Assembly: GCF_012863495.1 (NCBI RefSeq)
Contig: NZ_JAAVJL010000001.1
Span: forward strand, 3,157,501 to 3,221,500
Reading direction: 5' to 3'
Length of the DNA stretch: 64,000 nt
Source of the DNA: Pseudanabaena yagii GIHE-NHR1
GTDB lineage: Bacteria > Cyanobacteriota > Cyanobacteriia > Pseudanabaenales > Pseudanabaenaceae
Shown here: positions 17,401 through 26,636 of the stretch, one piece after another
Numbering within the stretch: position 1 is the first letter of the stretch
Layout of the letters: each line of letters opens with the position of its first letter
Notes under the pieces: model-generated
Told to the model about the DNA's origin: nothing
What the model saw: only the letters and a program-made list of their open reading frames with translations
Databases searched by the model: none
Position numbers and translations under genes: made by a program

Positions 17401-20019
17401 ACCCGATCGCACAAAAATCTCCAACACCAAATCCAACGCTGAAGTATCCCCTTGCATCTCCGTCAGCAAATCATGCAAATCCTTCTCTAACTCCACGCGA
17501 GTCTTTAACGGACGAGTTCCGCGCTCATCCGTCATCATAAACAGCAAAAACTTCGCCAAGCGCTCATTCTCTTCCCCACAATCCACAATCACATCATTCA
17601 AATAACGCTCTACCAAGATCGCCTTTGGATTCGCACCCAACAGGCGATAGTTAGCAAGAGTCTTAATTCCCTCCTGTTGCAACTGCGCCCCGATCACCTG
17701 AAGCTCAATTGGACGCACCTCACCTAGCTCATCCTTGAGATCATCTGCGATCGCCCCAATCAACTCAGGCTCCAAATAAAAACGTGACTTCTCCGTAAGT
17801 GTTTGAATCAAAGCCTTAGCCGCCTCTACCTTGAGATTTCCTACCCGATACAGCACATTCTTACTGAGAATGTCTTGGTCGATCGCTGCCATGCTCTCAA
17901 TCTGATTACATTCCAATAAATAATGCAGATAGTCCTCCCGCAACGACAAAACCACCTTCAACGAAGATAGATTTTGCGAATCATTTAGCAAACTTCCAAT
18001 AAATTCAAAAAAGCGCCGCCGCTCAGTCGGTTGATTGTAATAAACAAAAAAGAACTCCTCAAACTGATCGAAAATCAAAACTATTCGTAGGTTTTGTGAT
18101 TCTTTTTCCCGCAGTTTTGAGATGATGCCCTCACCGTTCGTCTGAGCTGAGCCTAAGCCCCCAGCCTCTCTCCCAGAAGGCGAGGGGAGCAAGAGAGAAT
18201 CCGACTCCCCCTCTCCCATTGGGAGAGGGGGCTGGGGGGTGAGGGCTTTTTCCAATGGGAGAGAGGGTTGGGGGGTGCGGGTCTTTAAAGCCTTCTCCAA
18301 CTCCTCTTCCCAATTCGTATATACCCGCAAGGCGATCGCACAAACATCCCTACCCTCAAACGATGTATGCTGCAACTGTGGAATCAATCCCGCATTTACC
18401 AGCGAACTCTTACCCACACCTGACTTGCCATAAAGCACAATCAGCTTATAACTAGGCTTAGCAATGCGCGTAATCAACTCATCGAGATCATGCTTCCGTC
18501 CCGAAGCCTCGATTTCTGTCGCCACATCGGTTTGCGATTTACCAACCGACTTCTTACCCTGCAATCGCCCCGCACCGATAAACGCCCGATATCCATATTG
18601 CTGCTCAACAGCATACTGTTCCTGCTTCGTGACATAGGCTTCGAGATATTGCTTTTGTTTTGTGTAAAGCGATCGCAATTCATTTAAAAGCTGGATATAA
18701 ACATGTGGATGTCCAGTATCTCCTAACTCCTTTGCTTCCAGAAGTAGTTTTAATCCCTCTTGATTATGGTTGAGTTGGATTTCTGCTTGAGCAATAGTAA
18801 ATAGATATAAATTGCGCCATTTTTGATAATCTTGAGGAGCTTGATCCAAAAAAGACAGTGCCATTTTTCCGTAATTTCTGGCAGTTCTCCATTCTTGTTT
18901 TTGAAGTGCGACCTCCGCTAAATATCGATAGTCTAATGAGAGATGATAAGGTTCGTGAAACTCTTGATGTAAAGGTAATGCTTTTTGGACAATTGCCTCA
19001 ACAGCATCCCAATCAGACATACGATAGGCAGTAACGAAAAGGCGAATAATGATATTGGCTACAAAATCGGAACGGTTTATCTTTTCAAAAAATTCAATGG
19101 CAGATTGAAAGCCTGCTCTCGCCAATTCCCAATTTGGAGTACGATATTTTTCAGCATCAGCAATTGTGTAATTTACTTGACCAATTTGATTGATTAATAG
19201 ACCACAGCGCTCAATATCTTTAACTTCTTGCCAATAGTTAAAACTCGCTTGCAAATATTCCAGAGCCTTAGCGGGTGAATTATTAGGCGGCAGTGTGTCT
19301 AACCCGCGAATAAAGTTAAGATTTGCTTGCAGTCTTGGCTCAAGATTTAATCCGCGATCGCTAATTTCTTTAAGAGCCGTTTCTAATTCCGCACATTGAA
19401 TCGAACCGAGCTGATGAATTTGTCCTAACTTTTTGAAAAAAGGAATCTCACTAGGCGCAAGTACGTGACTAAATAGAGCCTCACTACCATCATGTAGAGA
19501 AGTTAGTAACTCATCGGTATCAATAGGAAACTCCAGTGTTGTCGTCCAACTCTCAAAGTCTGGTGCAGTCCGAATAATCCGCTTATGGGTACTATCAGAA
19601 ATCCACCAGACAATTGGATAGGGACAATGATTGCGAAACATCTCACGATTGAGATTAATGTCTAAAAGTGCGGCGTGCAAATCCTCTAGTTCATCTAGCC
19701 CCATGATCGTCAATACTTTGGGAGTCTCCGATCGCACCTGAGCAATGATGTAGTTATATAAATCCTTTTGCGATCGCGGCAACTTTATTTCATAAATCGG
19801 TTGGGGATGAATTTCCTTGAGGCGAGTAATTAGGCGATCGCGCAAATCCTGATAGTTGCATCGCGCCAGTAGGAGCTTAAACTCACCTTCGTACATATCT
19901 AGAGTCATCGAAAGCTCTTGCAATAAATCCTCATTCTCTGGAGAAATATTTGCTGATGTCAGCTTAGAATCATCGCTCATCGCCTTGTGACCTAGATTTT
20001 GGATTGCTACATTATTCAC
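14473..20019 (-). CDS. Giant nSTAND NTPase with 14 WD40 repeats and TPR ends
   Basis: A 1848-residue STAND-type signalling protein. About residues 40-170 form an N-terminal domain of the kind seen in nSTAND proteins (NREMFRNHCPYPIVWWISD, APDFESW), followed by helical TPR-like repeats to about 500. The NTPase has its P-loop GKSGVGKSS near residue 535 and Walker B IVLIFDQFEEFF near 650, and a single membrane helix follows near 950-970. Fourteen WD40 repeats (about 1033-1610) of 41 residues make two seven-bladed propellers; repeat 8 carries a four-residue insertion. The C-terminus has TPR-like helices. Such proteins sense a ligand through the propeller or TPR and oligomerise; roles range from signalling to phage defence, and none can be chosen here. 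A repeat is inserted in frame after the P-loop. ATG at 19977 (MSDDSK) is an alternative start. Confidence 0.88.
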   Translation of the reverse strand: MNNVAIQNLGHKAMSDDSKLTSANISPENEDLLQELSMTLDMYEGEFKLLLARCNYQDLRDRLITRLKEIHPQPIYEIKLPRSQKDLYNYIIAQVRSETPKVLTIMGLDELEDLHAALLDINLNREMFRNHCPYPIVWWISDSTHKRIIRTAPDFESWTTTLEFPIDTDELLTSLHDGSEALFSHVLAPSEIPFFKKLGQIHQLGSIQCAELETALKEISDRGLNLEPRLQANLNFIRGLDTLPPNNSPAKALEYLQASFNYWQEVKDIERCGLLINQIGQVNYTIADAEKYRTPNWELARAGFQSAIEFFEKINRSDFVANIIIRLFVTAYRMSDWDAVEAIVQKALPLHQEFHEPYHLSLDYRYLAEVALQKQEWRTARNYGKMALSFLDQAPQDYQKWRNLYLFTIAQAEIQLNHNQEGLKLLLEAKELGDTGHPHVYIQLLNELRSLYTKQKQYLEAYVTKQEQYAVEQQYGYRAFIGAGRLQGKKSVGKSQTDVATEIEASGRKHDLDELITRIAKPSYKLIVLYGKSGVGKSSLVNAGLIPQLQHTSFEGRDVCAIALRVYTNWEEELEKALKTRTPQPSLPLEKALTPQPPLPMGEGESDSLLLPSPSGREAGGLGSAQTNGEGIISKLREKESQNLRIVLIFDQFEEFFFVYYNQPTERRRFFEFIGSLLNDSQNLSSLKVVLSLREDYLHYLLECNQIESMAAIDQDILSKNVLYRVGNLKVEAAKALIQTLTEKSRFYLEPELIGAIADDLKDELGEVRPIELQVIGAQLQQEGIKTLANYRLLGANPKAILVERYLNDVIVDCGEENERLAKFLLFMMTDERGTRPLKTRVELEKDLHDLLTEMQGDTSALDLVLEIFVRSGLVVLIPESPLDRYQLVHDYLAEFIRASQAPEMAKLQQELAETRETLRETVDRLSVAVKEEEAAKFKARGRSRLAFGVGIVASVMAVGAVLTGFFAWKSSVDAQFVSDSYKMISLVNNGLQLEALIEAVDTADRLQKSQIVSSDVKMRVAASMQEVIYATQEKNRLIGHSSYVYSVAFSPDGKQLATASEDNTVKLWSIDGKEIQTLKGYSSRVYSVVFSPDGKQLATASEDTTVKLWSIDGKEIQTFKGHSDGINSVVFSPDGKQLATASEDKTVKLWSIDGKEIQTLKGHNSPVRSVVFSPDGKQLATASEDTTVKLWSIDGKEIQTLKGHSSPVFSVVFSPDSKQLATASYDKTVKLWSIDGKEIQTLKGHSSPVFSVVFSPNGKQLATASEDNTVKLWSIDGKELQTLKGHGSGVSSTAFSPDGKQLATASYDNTVKLWNVDGKEIPTLKGHSIGFNSGVNSVAFSPDGKQLATASFDKTVKLWSIDGKELQTLKGHGDNVNSVAFSPDGKQLATASFDKTVKLWSIDGKELQTLKGHNSIVNSVAFSPDGKQLATASFDKTVKLWSIDGKELQTLKGHNSIVNSVAFSPDGKQLATASFDNTVKLWSIDGKELQTLKGHNSIVNSVAFSPDGKQLATASNDKTVKLWSIDGKELQTLKGHGSGVYSVVFSPDSKYLATSSGDNTVKLWNIDGKELQTLKGHSGGVNSVTFSPDGKQLATASEDNTVKLWSIDIDRLKGLACNWLQEYIINQPDLKQKLATCRDPQTLKAATPALVAEARTKGMNGQPEVALSLFQESKKLDNSLDFNPELEVAPYFITKGKKLAQKGEIKDAVVAYKQALKNAPILKISADSWLTLCWYGAIYNSASQVIFACDNAINLEPNNLNILRSRAIARTITNNKKGAIEDLRKYIYQQQSDQPKSFLLLSKIFKNGDEQVWLDALQQGKNPFTPEKLSEWRKQAKEQLEQENKSG
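15190..16920 (-). repeat. Tandem 123-bp repeat array encoding 14 WD40 blades
   Basis: Fourteen units of 123 bp (one of 135 bp) within the giant gene are nearly identical in DNA, especially those at about 15430-15980. The recurring coding pattern is SPDGKQLATAS and TVKLWSIDGKE. The near-identity of adjacent units implies recent duplication or gene conversion; unit number may vary between strains. Confidence 0.9.
18141..18300. repeat. Palindromic repeat cluster inserted in frame in the WD40 gene
   Basis: Several units of a GC-rich palindrome (for example CCCCTCTCCC, ATT, GGGAGAGGGG at 18207-18229, followed by CTGGGGGGTGAGGG) lie inside the coding region and are read as a proline/glycine-rich segment (LTPQPPLPMGEGE, LLPSPSGREAGGLG). 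The unit matches 45250-45287 in cobG. Confidence 0.8.
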
Positions 20020-20028
20020 TAATTAAAC

Positions 20029-20057
20029 AAAAAAGGCTTGCTAAGCAAGCCTTTTTT
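20029..20057 (-). terminator. Intrinsic terminator
   Basis: A 13-bp perfect stem (AAAAAAGGCTTGC, TAA loop, complement) with T and A tracts on both sides, lying between the 3' end of pepA and the start of the WD40 gene, both on the minus strand. Confidence 0.75.
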
Positions 20058-20083
20058 TATTTTTACTTAATCTAATTTTTACT

Positions 20084-20151
20084 TAATAGTTCTGCGACTT
20101 AATAAAGAACTAGATTTTTTGTGGCGCGGCGAAGCCGCGCCACAAAAAATC
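20084..20151 (+). repeat. Dispersed hairpin element, GTGGCGCGGC family, copy 1
   Basis: TAGTTCTGCGACTTAATAAA leads into an 18-bp perfect hairpin (20113-20151, GC-GAA-GC tip). The same leader and stem occur at 61234-61301, where the triloop is TTC. Located between pepA and the WD40 gene. Confidence 0.75.
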
Positions 20152-20198
20152 TTTGCTGTGCTTTAGATTCGGTGTGGGCAAAGCCCTCACCAAATCAA

Positions 20199-21737
20199 TT
20201 AATTGATAATTAAATTCACCAAAGTGCGGACTGCAAAACCAGTACCACCAGCATTGTTATAACCCGACTCACGTTCAGTCCAGACTGGCCCCGCCACATC
20301 AAGGTGCGCCCATGCCTTAGTCTTTTCCACAAATTGCTTCAAGAACAAAGCACCCGTAATCGCACCACCTGCGCGAGAACCTGTATTTTTGAAATCTGCC
20401 ACCACCGACTTCAACTGATCGAAGTAGGGATTTTCGAGGGGCATCCTCCAGAACTTCTCACCTGCATCCTTAGCAGCTTTAGCGATCGCCTCGGCAAAGT
20501 CATCATCAATCGACCACATACCTGCAATGTCTTCCCCAAGGGCAACCACACAAGCACCTGTGAGTGTGGCAAGATCGACGATCGCATCAACACCTAACTT
20601 ATCGGCATAGACCAGCGCATCGGCAAGGGTCAAGCGACCTTCCGCATCGGTATTATTCACCTCGATGGTTTTGCCATTGGAAGCTGTGAGGATATCCCCC
20701 GGACGCATGGCGCTACCATTGACCATATTTTCGCAAGTAGCGACGATGAAATGGACTTCGATATCGGTGGGTTGCAGATGGGCTATCACTTTCGCTGCAC
20801 CTAATGCGGCGGCGGAACCTCCCATATCGGTTTTCATCAGTTCAATGCTGCTACCGATGCCCGTTTTCAGATTCAAACCACCAGAGTCAAAGGTTAAGCC
20901 CTTACCGACGATCGCTAATTTGCGCTTCGGTGTACCGTTGCTGTAGGTGAGGTGAATAAATTTGGGCGGAATATCCGAAGCTCTAGCCACACCGAGAAAT
21001 GCGCCCATGCCCAGAGCTTCACATTCAGCTTGTTCGAGGATTTTGGCAGTGAAATGCTCGGATTCAGAGGCGATCGCTACGGCAGTTTCCGCCAATGTAA
21101 TTGGGGTCACGATATTGGCAGGAGCCGATACGAGTTCCCGCGCCAATATTACACCATCAACGATCTGCTGTGCTTTGGCGATCGCAGGATCGGCGATTTC
21201 AGGTTTCGTTTCCACAATCTCCACCTGTTCGACGCGCCAAGGTTGATTGTTTTTGGACTTAAAGCGCTTATCTTGGTGCGCCGCCAGTAACAATCCTTCG
21301 GCGATCGCCTGAGTTGTCGCACTGACATCTTGGTTATATTCAGGAAAAGCGATCGCTAAACTGGGGGCTTTTTCCTTATTTGCCCATTTGACGGCTGTAG
21401 CAGCAGCTTTGCGCCATTCATCCGCATTTGCCTTCGCAGGATCACCTAAGCCGATCAAAATTACCTTACGCACCGCATAGTCAATGCCTACACGACCGCT
21501 AACCGATGTCCCACTTTCTCCCGTAAACTCTCCCTCTGCAATCAAATCAGTTAAGGTACAAGCTAAAACCTTTATGTCTAACTGTTTGAGTGTTTCGGAT
21601 AGTTCTAAGGTTTTAACTACTTGCCCCTCTGCTTGAGCAGTTTTCTCATTAGGATCTTTGGGTTTTGCAAAAACAGCGATCGCAAGGGCATCTCCTCGCC
21701 AAAATTGGGTCGCAGTTTCCGATGTAAGAATTTTCAT
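20199..21737 (-). CDS. pepA: Leucyl aminopeptidase (M17)
   Basis: A cytosolic two-metal aminopeptidase of family M17, normally a hexamer, releasing N-terminal residues from peptides. At 512 residues it is full length. Residues about 1-170 form the variable N-terminal domain. The catalytic domain shows [18 protein letters not shown] (metal-binding lysine and aspartate), [14 protein letters not shown] and the family signature [14 protein letters not shown] with the metal ligands and catalytic arginine. It is monocistronic; a palindrome lies 31 bp upstream of the start. Confidence 0.97.
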   Translation of the reverse strand: MKILTSETATQFWRGDALAIAVFAKPKDPNEKTAQAEGQVVKTLELSETLKQLDIKVLACTLTDLIAEGEFTGESGTSVSGRVGIDYAVRKVILIGLGDPAKANADEWRKAAATAVKWANKEKAPSLAIAFPEYNQDVSATTQAIAEGLLLAAHQDKRFKSKNNQPWRVEQVEIVETKPEIADPAIAKAQQIVDGVILARELVSAPANIVTPITLAETAVAIASESEHFTAKILEQAECEALGMGAFLGVARASDIPPKFIHLTYSNGTPKRKLAIVGKGLTFDSGGLNLKTGIGSSIELMKTDMGGSAAALGAAKVIAHLQPTDIEVHFIVATCENMVNGSAMRPGDILTASNGKTIEVNNTDAEGRLTLADALVYADKLGVDAIVDLATLTGACVVALGEDIAGMWSIDDDFAEAIAKAAKDAGEKFWRMPLENPYFDQLKSVVADFKNTGSRAGGAITGALFLKQFVEKTKAWAHLDVAGPVWTERESGYNNAGGTGFAVRTLVNLIIN

Positions 21738-22139
21738 TGTATGGGCAGTCTATAAATTTTTTGGCTATACAGCGCTTTTCAATCTTTTTTCCGCCGAAGG
21801 CGGAAAAAAGATTGAAAAGCGCTGTATTACATTTAAATATATCGCCTAAATATATCGCTCAACTGTCAGGAGCAACACGAAGCGAGAGTTGAACAAAAAA
21901 CTGTGGCGCACGCTTCGCGTGCGCCACAGTTTTTATTTAAAAATTTAGTGGAAATTCATTAACCAATTCTGCATATCTGGTCTTATACTACAATCTCTAA
22001 CAATTTCTAATACATTAAGGGCATACTTTCAGATCTTTAACCCAATTGGATGATGATTGTGATCCATGCACTATCAGAATATGCCCTAAGTAAGTTATTT
22101 TGGCTGCTGTTTAAATCTGAGGAGTTGTAAACTAAGATT
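21738..22139. other. Divergent gap between pepA and the TolC-like gene, with two palindromes
   Basis: Contains perfect hairpins at 21768-21826 (28-bp stem, GAA loop) and 21896-21934 (18-bp stem, GC-TTC-GC tip). Closer to the TolC-like gene an 8-bp inverted pair, AGGGCATA at 22018-22025 and TATGCCCT at 22080-22087, encloses 54 bp. It may be an operator or leader structure, but nothing confirms that. Confidence 0.55.
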
Positions 22140-23702
22140 ATGCGAATTTCTTCCAGTTGGTTGACGCTTGGTGCGAGTTTATCGCTTCTGATTCCAGCTT
22201 GGACAGCCAATGCTCAAGAATTTACACCATTACAAGTAAAAGTGGCTGCCGCTTCTGAAGCCACTACCCCAGAGACTACCAAATCTCCCATCACCCCAAC
22301 AGTGGTAGAAGATATTAAGCGATCGCAGCCTCAACTCATCAGTTCCACAGAACCTGCAAGAGTTTTGCCTAGTGCATCCGTATCTACCCCCGGACAACTA
22401 GACCCAGAGCAAACGTTAGTTGTTCCCACTACGCCTAGTCAAGTCAAGCTAGAAATCACTAAGCCCGTTACCCTCGAAGAAGTCCTTGATTTAGCAGAAA
22501 AGACTAACTCGGATTGGATTCAAGCCAGAATTGCTGTAGATAAGGCTCGCGCAGCATTACAAGGTGCTGAAGCAGGGCGATCGCCAACAGTATCAGGAAC
22601 AGTTCAATATAGTTATAACGATTCGGCACAAACTCGGCTGAGTAATATCAATAATCCCTTACCAGCTCCATTACCACCACGTAATACCATCAGTAATCCC
22701 CTCACGGGTACAGTGGGAATTAACTACACTCTATTTGACTCTGGTGTAAATGACGCGACGATCGCCGCCGCCGAGAATAACCTCCGCATTGCCGAGTCAA
22801 ACCTTAATCAAGCTCGACAAACAGTGCGCCTCAATATTGTTACGGCATACTACAACCTCCAAAATGCCGATGAAACGATCCGCATTCAGCGTCAAGCTGT
22901 TAAAAATGCTGAAAAAAGCTTAAAAGATACTCAAGCCAGAGAACGTGCAGGTGTAGGTACAAAATTTGATGTCCTCCAATCGGAAGTATCCCTTGCGAAT
23001 GCTAAGCAGGATTTGCTTAATGCTGAAGCATCTCAACTAGTGGCAAGACGGGAGCTAGCGCGTCAGCTTAACTACCCACCTACGGTAGAAATTACGGCTG
23101 CGGATAAAATCGCCCCCGTAGCTGAGTGGAAGATGCCTTTAGAAGAATCGATCCTACTCGCAGTAAGAAATCGTGCTGAACTAGATACCCAGAAATTACA
23201 AAGAGAGGTGGCTCGGAGTAATGCCAATGCTGCCCTAGCCAAATTAGGTCCGCAGGTCGGTGTATTTGCTAACTTCAATACGGCTTCCGAATTTACGGCT
23301 GGTGGAGGGCTTGGTACTGGCTATCAGATCGGCGCAACCTTAAACTGGAATCTTTATGATGGTGGCAAAACGGCTGCCCAAGTTGACCAATTTAAAGCTG
23401 ATCAAGCTACTGCCGAAAGTAAATTTGAGCAGGCAGCCCGTCAAGCCCGTTTTGATGTGGAGTCGGCATATATCAACCAGCGATCGCGCTTCCAACAAAT
23501 TGACACCGCCACAAAAGCTGTCAAACAGGCTGAAGAAGCCCTGCGCTTAGCACGTTTGCGTCTGGATGCAGGTGTGGGTACACAGCTTGAGGTACTTACG
23601 GCTGAGTCCGACTTCACCCGTGCCGATGTTAACCGTGTGCAAGCAATTATTGGTTATAACCAAGCGCGGGCAAATCTCGAACGTGCGGTAGCGGGGCTAT
23701 AG
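22140..23702 (+). CDS. TolC-family outer membrane efflux protein
   Basis: A 520-residue protein expected to trimerise as an outer-membrane channel used by efflux pumps or type I secretion. An N-terminal signal peptide (about 1-25, WLTLGASLSLLIPAWTANA) is followed by a low-complexity Pro/Thr linker to about 110. The outer-membrane efflux repeats come next, starting with ITKPVTLEEVLDLAEKTNSDW and including NYTLFDSGVNDATIAAAENN and the second-half counterpart NWNLYDGGKTAAQVDQFKAD. Two repeats of long helices separated by strands match the TolC fold. No inner-membrane pump or adaptor is adjacent, so the substrate is unknown. In cyanobacteria TolC/HgdD-like proteins often serve several pumps. Confidence 0.92.
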   Translation: MRISSSWLTLGASLSLLIPAWTANAQEFTPLQVKVAAASEATTPETTKSPITPTVVEDIKRSQPQLISSTEPARVLPSASVSTPGQLDPEQTLVVPTTPSQVKLEITKPVTLEEVLDLAEKTNSDWIQARIAVDKARAALQGAEAGRSPTVSGTVQYSYNDSAQTRLSNINNPLPAPLPPRNTISNPLTGTVGINYTLFDSGVNDATIAAAENNLRIAESNLNQARQTVRLNIVTAYYNLQNADETIRIQRQAVKNAEKSLKDTQARERAGVGTKFDVLQSEVSLANAKQDLLNAEASQLVARRELARQLNYPPTVEITAADKIAPVAEWKMPLEESILLAVRNRAELDTQKLQREVARSNANAALAKLGPQVGVFANFNTASEFTAGGGLGTGYQIGATLNWNLYDGGKTAAQVDQFKADQATAESKFEQAARQARFDVESAYINQRSRFQQIDTATKAVKQAEEALRLARLRLDAGVGTQLEVLTAESDFTRADVNRVQAIIGYNQARANLERAVAGL

Positions 23703-23738
23703 GATTAGAAATTTGCCTTAGGCAAATTTCTAATCCTA
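23700..23738 (+). terminator. Terminator overlapping the TolC-like gene stop codon
   Basis: An 18-bp perfect stem (TAGGATTAGAAATTTGCC, TTA loop, complement) whose first base is the first base of the stop codon. It also lies beyond the 3' end of the convergent gene at 23766. Confidence 0.6.
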
Positions 23739-23765
23739 TTTCTGATCAAATTTCTAATTCTCTGA

Positions 23766-24308
23766 TCAGTCTGTACCGCCCCAAGTCCAGATGGGATTGC
23801 CGTTTTTAACATCTTTTTTCAAAATTACTGCTGTTAGGGAATTGGCATCACGCATCCCCGTCATATCCAAAATCAGATAGACCTTGCCGTCCATAAAGCG
23901 TGCTCGTAAATAGGAATGCTCCCGAAATGGTTCAGCATTGATTTTGGTGATCTTGGCTGTGGCAATGCAGTTGTGATACTTAGTCTGGAGCTTAGCTGCC
24001 CAAGTCACACTAAAGCGATCGCTAGTTTCAATCTTAAATTGTTTCGCAAACCAGCCCAGCGAGGCTGATCCATCGATGGTATAGCCACCTTCGTAATAGG
24101 GCCGTGGGGTTTCGGTGAGGCTAAATTCGCTGGGGCAGATGGGGAATGCTGCGCCTGAATCGGAGGGATAAACGCTAAAAGTAATTTGACGAGGATTGGC
24201 AAAACTCGGATTGGCAAATAGCGATAGTTGCGTGATCGCCGCCGCCCCAAATCCTAAACATAGCTGCGGCAAATTTTTCTTGACCGTTGGAAACCTAAAA
24301 CTTTTCAT
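23766..24308 (-). CDS. Secreted hypothetical protein
   Basis: A 180-residue protein when started at MKSFRFPTVKK (24308), which begins a clear signal peptide: basic start, then LCLGFGAAAITQLSLFANPSFA with likely cleavage at AFANP-like SFANP. An upstream start at 24335 would add nine residues. The mature part is rich in beta-type sequence (ITFSVYPSD, GYTIDGSASLGWFAKQF, YLILDMTGM) and contains two cysteines that could pair. I do not recognise the family. It is convergent with the TolC-like gene. Confidence 0.7.
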   Translation of the reverse strand: MKSFRFPTVKKNLPQLCLGFGAAAITQLSLFANPSFANPRQITFSVYPSDSGAAFPICPSEFSLTETPRPYYEGGYTIDGSASLGWFAKQFKIETSDRFSVTWAAKLQTKYHNCIATAKITKINAEPFREHSYLRARFMDGKVYLILDMTGMRDANSLTAVILKKDVKNGNPIWTWGGTD

Positions 24309-24348
24309 ATAATTTCTGCGCTTGCTCGTTGGCATTAGGTAATTAAAC

Positions 24349-24424
24349 GTAGGATGGGTTAGCGATCGCGTAACCCATCATTGCTGCGTAATAGATGCGT
24401 TACGTTGCACTAACGGCATCCTAC
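24349..24424. repeat. Inverted-repeat element (GTAGGATGGG type)
   Basis: GTAGGATGGGTTAGCGATCG opens the element and GGCATCCTAC closes it; an inner GGGTTAGCGATCGCGTAACCC palindrome is centred near 24365. Repeats beginning GTAGGATGGGTTA are widespread in cyanobacteria and other bacteria. It sits between divergent genes. Confidence 0.6.
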
Positions 24425-24576
24425 ATTTCATCCTTATTACTTATCTATTAACTCAGAACCCCAAAGTAGATTGATGGTTCCCTAAAAATGGCTAAGCCAT
24501 TTTTAACGTTGGTATTACATCAGGTACTGGAAAAACGTTATATTGATCGACCTATGCTCAAAGCAATTATTAACCC

Positions 24577-26334
24577 ATGACCACTTCTGTTTTATCCGAT
24601 CTGAAAATTCGCTTCTCTAAGGCGATCGCCTCTGCCTTTGGTGAAGAATATACCAACCATGATCCTGCTGTTGCCCCTTCTAAGGATGCAAAATTTGGGG
24701 ATTATCAATGTAATGCGGCTCTGGGATTGACCAAGAAGCTAAAACAAAAGCCGCAAGATGTAGCTGCAAAAATTATTGAAAATTTACTAGCCGACACATC
24801 GATAAATGAAATATTTGAACCACCTACGATCGCGGGGGCAGGCTTTATTAACCTAAAGCTAAAACTTAGTTACTTAGAAAACCAATTAGCAAAAATGCAA
24901 AAAAGCGATCGCTTAGCGATCGCTAAAGTTGATCAACCTGAGCGTGTAATTGTCGATTTCTCTAGCCCAAATATTGCTAAGGAAATGCATGTCGGACATT
25001 TGCGATCGACGATTATCGGTGACAGTATTGCGCGGATTTTAGAATTTCAGGGGCATGAAGTTCTCCGTCTTAACCATGTCGGTGATTGGGGAACCCAATT
25101 TGGGATGTTGATTACATACCTGCGTGAGGTCTATCCCGATGCGTTGACGAAAGCTGATGCGATCGCGATCGGTGACTTAGTAGAACTCTATCGCGCCGCC
25201 AAAAAACGCTTTGATGAAGATGAAGCCTTCAAGGAAACTTCGCGGAATGCCGTTGTGGAGTTACAAGCAGGTGAACCATCGGCAAAACTGGCATGGCAAT
25301 TACTTTGCGAGCAGTCTCGCCGCGAGTTCCAAAAGATTTATGATGCCCTGAATATCCAAGTTACTGAACGTGGCGAATCTTTTTACAATCCCTTTCTCTC
25401 AGATGTAATTACTGATCTGCGTGAAACTGGATTATTGCAAGAAGATCAAGGTGCATTATGTGTGTTCTTAGAAGGATTTACCAATAAAGATGGTCAGCCT
25501 TTACCCCTGATCGTCCAGAAATCCGATGGCGGCTATAACTACGCCACTACTGACCTCGCAGCCCTGCGTTATCGCATTCGTGAGGACAAAGCCACGCGCA
25601 TTATTTACGTTACCGATATCGGTCAATCGGGACATTTTGCCCAAGTCTTCCAAGTCGCTAAACGTGCCAATTGGATTCCTGAAACGGTGCAGACTACCCA
25701 TGTTCCCTTTGGTTTGGTGATGGGTGATGATGGCAAAAAGTTTAAAACGCGATCGGGAGATACCGTTGCCCTCAAGAGTCTGCTCGAAGAAGCAATTACT
25801 CGCGCCCGTGCCGACATCGAAAGCCGCAATCCTGATGCCTCAGAGGAGTTTAAGCAGGATGTCGCTGAAGCCGTTGGGCTCGGTGCAGTCAAGTATGCCG
25901 ATCTCTCCCAAAATCGCACCAGCAACTATATTTTCAGCTTCGATAAGATGTTGGCTCTGCAAGGCAACACGGCTCCCTATATGCTCTATGCCTATGTGCG
26001 AGTGCAGGGCATTGGACGCAAAGGCGAGATCGATTTTGCTAGTTTAAATGTGGACGCAGTCAAGCTCACGCAAGAGCCAGAGATTGTCTTGGCTAAGCAT
26101 TTGTTGCAATTTGCGGAAGCGATCGATGCAGTGGCGGAAGAACTCTATCCTAATCGTCTTTGCCAATATCTCTTTGAACTCAGCCAAAAGTTCAATCAAT
26201 TCTTTGAGCAATGCCCTGTGCTACAAGCTGAAGAATCTGAACGTATCTCCCGCTTGAGTCTCTGCGACATTACCGCCAAGACCCTTAAGCTTGGTTTAAA
26301 TCTACTTGGTATTCGTGTTTTAGAACGCATGTAA
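24577..26334 (+). CDS. argS: Arginyl-tRNA synthetase
   Basis: A class I aminoacyl-tRNA synthetase charging tRNA-Arg; 585 residues, the usual length. The N-terminal additional domain (about 1-110) precedes [19 protein letters not shown], where HVGH is the HIGH motif. The active-site region continues through [26 protein letters not shown] and [20 protein letters not shown], which replaces KMSKS as usual for ArgRS. The C-terminal anticodon-binding domain ends in the expected [12 protein letters not shown]. It is followed by its own terminator. Confidence 0.98.
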   Translation: MTTSVLSDLKIRFSKAIASAFGEEYTNHDPAVAPSKDAKFGDYQCNAALGLTKKLKQKPQDVAAKIIENLLADTSINEIFEPPTIAGAGFINLKLKLSYLENQLAKMQKSDRLAIAKVDQPERVIVDFSSPNIAKEMHVGHLRSTIIGDSIARILEFQGHEVLRLNHVGDWGTQFGMLITYLREVYPDALTKADAIAIGDLVELYRAAKKRFDEDEAFKETSRNAVVELQAGEPSAKLAWQLLCEQSRREFQKIYDALNIQVTERGESFYNPFLSDVITDLRETGLLQEDQGALCVFLEGFTNKDGQPLPLIVQKSDGGYNYATTDLAALRYRIREDKATRIIYVTDIGQSGHFAQVFQVAKRANWIPETVQTTHVPFGLVMGDDGKKFKTRSGDTVALKSLLEEAITRARADIESRNPDASEEFKQDVAEAVGLGAVKYADLSQNRTSNYIFSFDKMLALQGNTAPYMLYAYVRVQGIGRKGEIDFASLNVDAVKLTQEPEIVLAKHLLQFAEAIDAVAEELYPNRLCQYLFELSQKFNQFFEQCPVLQAEESERISRLSLCDITAKTLKLGLNLLGIRVLERM

Positions 26335-26337
26335 AAT

Positions 26338-26370
26338 GTAAAGAGGTCGTAACTAGCACGACCTCTTTAC
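26338..26370 (+). terminator. argS terminator hairpin
   Basis: GTAAAGAGGTCGT pairs with ACGACCTCTTTAC around a seven-base loop, 3 bp after the argS stop. Only 17 bp separate it from the next gene, so that gene may be expressed by read-through or its own promoter. Confidence 0.65.
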
Positions 26371-26387
26371 AGATAGGAACTCAAAAA

Positions 26388-26612
26388 ATGACTTTAGAAA
26401 AAACTGATAGTGTTTGGAATCATAAGCCTTTCTGGTGTCAGCCTTGGTCAATTATTTTAACTGGGTTTTCAATTATTACTGGTAGTTGGCTATTGTTTAA
26501 AATAGTTTGGCTCACAATTATCGTGGCAATTCCTATATCTGCATGGATGGGCTTCTTCGTGATTCTATTTCCTAAATTAGCCCTTCAAGAAATAAATCAA
26601 GAAGTTAACTAA
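26388..26612 (+). CDS. Small membrane protein, DUF6737-like
   Basis: A 74-residue protein with two hydrophobic helices (about 22-42 and 44-65) after the conserved-looking segment HKPFWCQPWSIILTG. The pattern, with WCQPW before the first helix and a Phe/Leu-Pro-Lys ending, resembles a cyanobacteria-specific small protein family I recall as DUF6737. Its function is unknown. It begins 53 bp after argS and may be co-transcribed with it. Confidence 0.7.
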   Translation: MTLEKTDSVWNHKPFWCQPWSIILTGFSIITGSWLLFKIVWLTIIVAIPISAWMGFFVILFPKLALQEINQEVN

Positions 26613-26636
26613 GTATCTCAGCATAGTTGTAAAACC

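Noticed and set aside
18131-18343. 70-codon Pro/Gly-rich open frame inside the WD40 gene
   Set aside because: It is a different reading frame of the palindromic repeat cluster; the long WD40 frame is the real gene.
22018-22087. Inverted AGGGCATA/TATGCCCT upstream of the TolC-like gene as a riboswitch
   Set aside because: Only one 8-bp stem with no recognisable aptamer core; recorded as an unassigned inverted repeat only.
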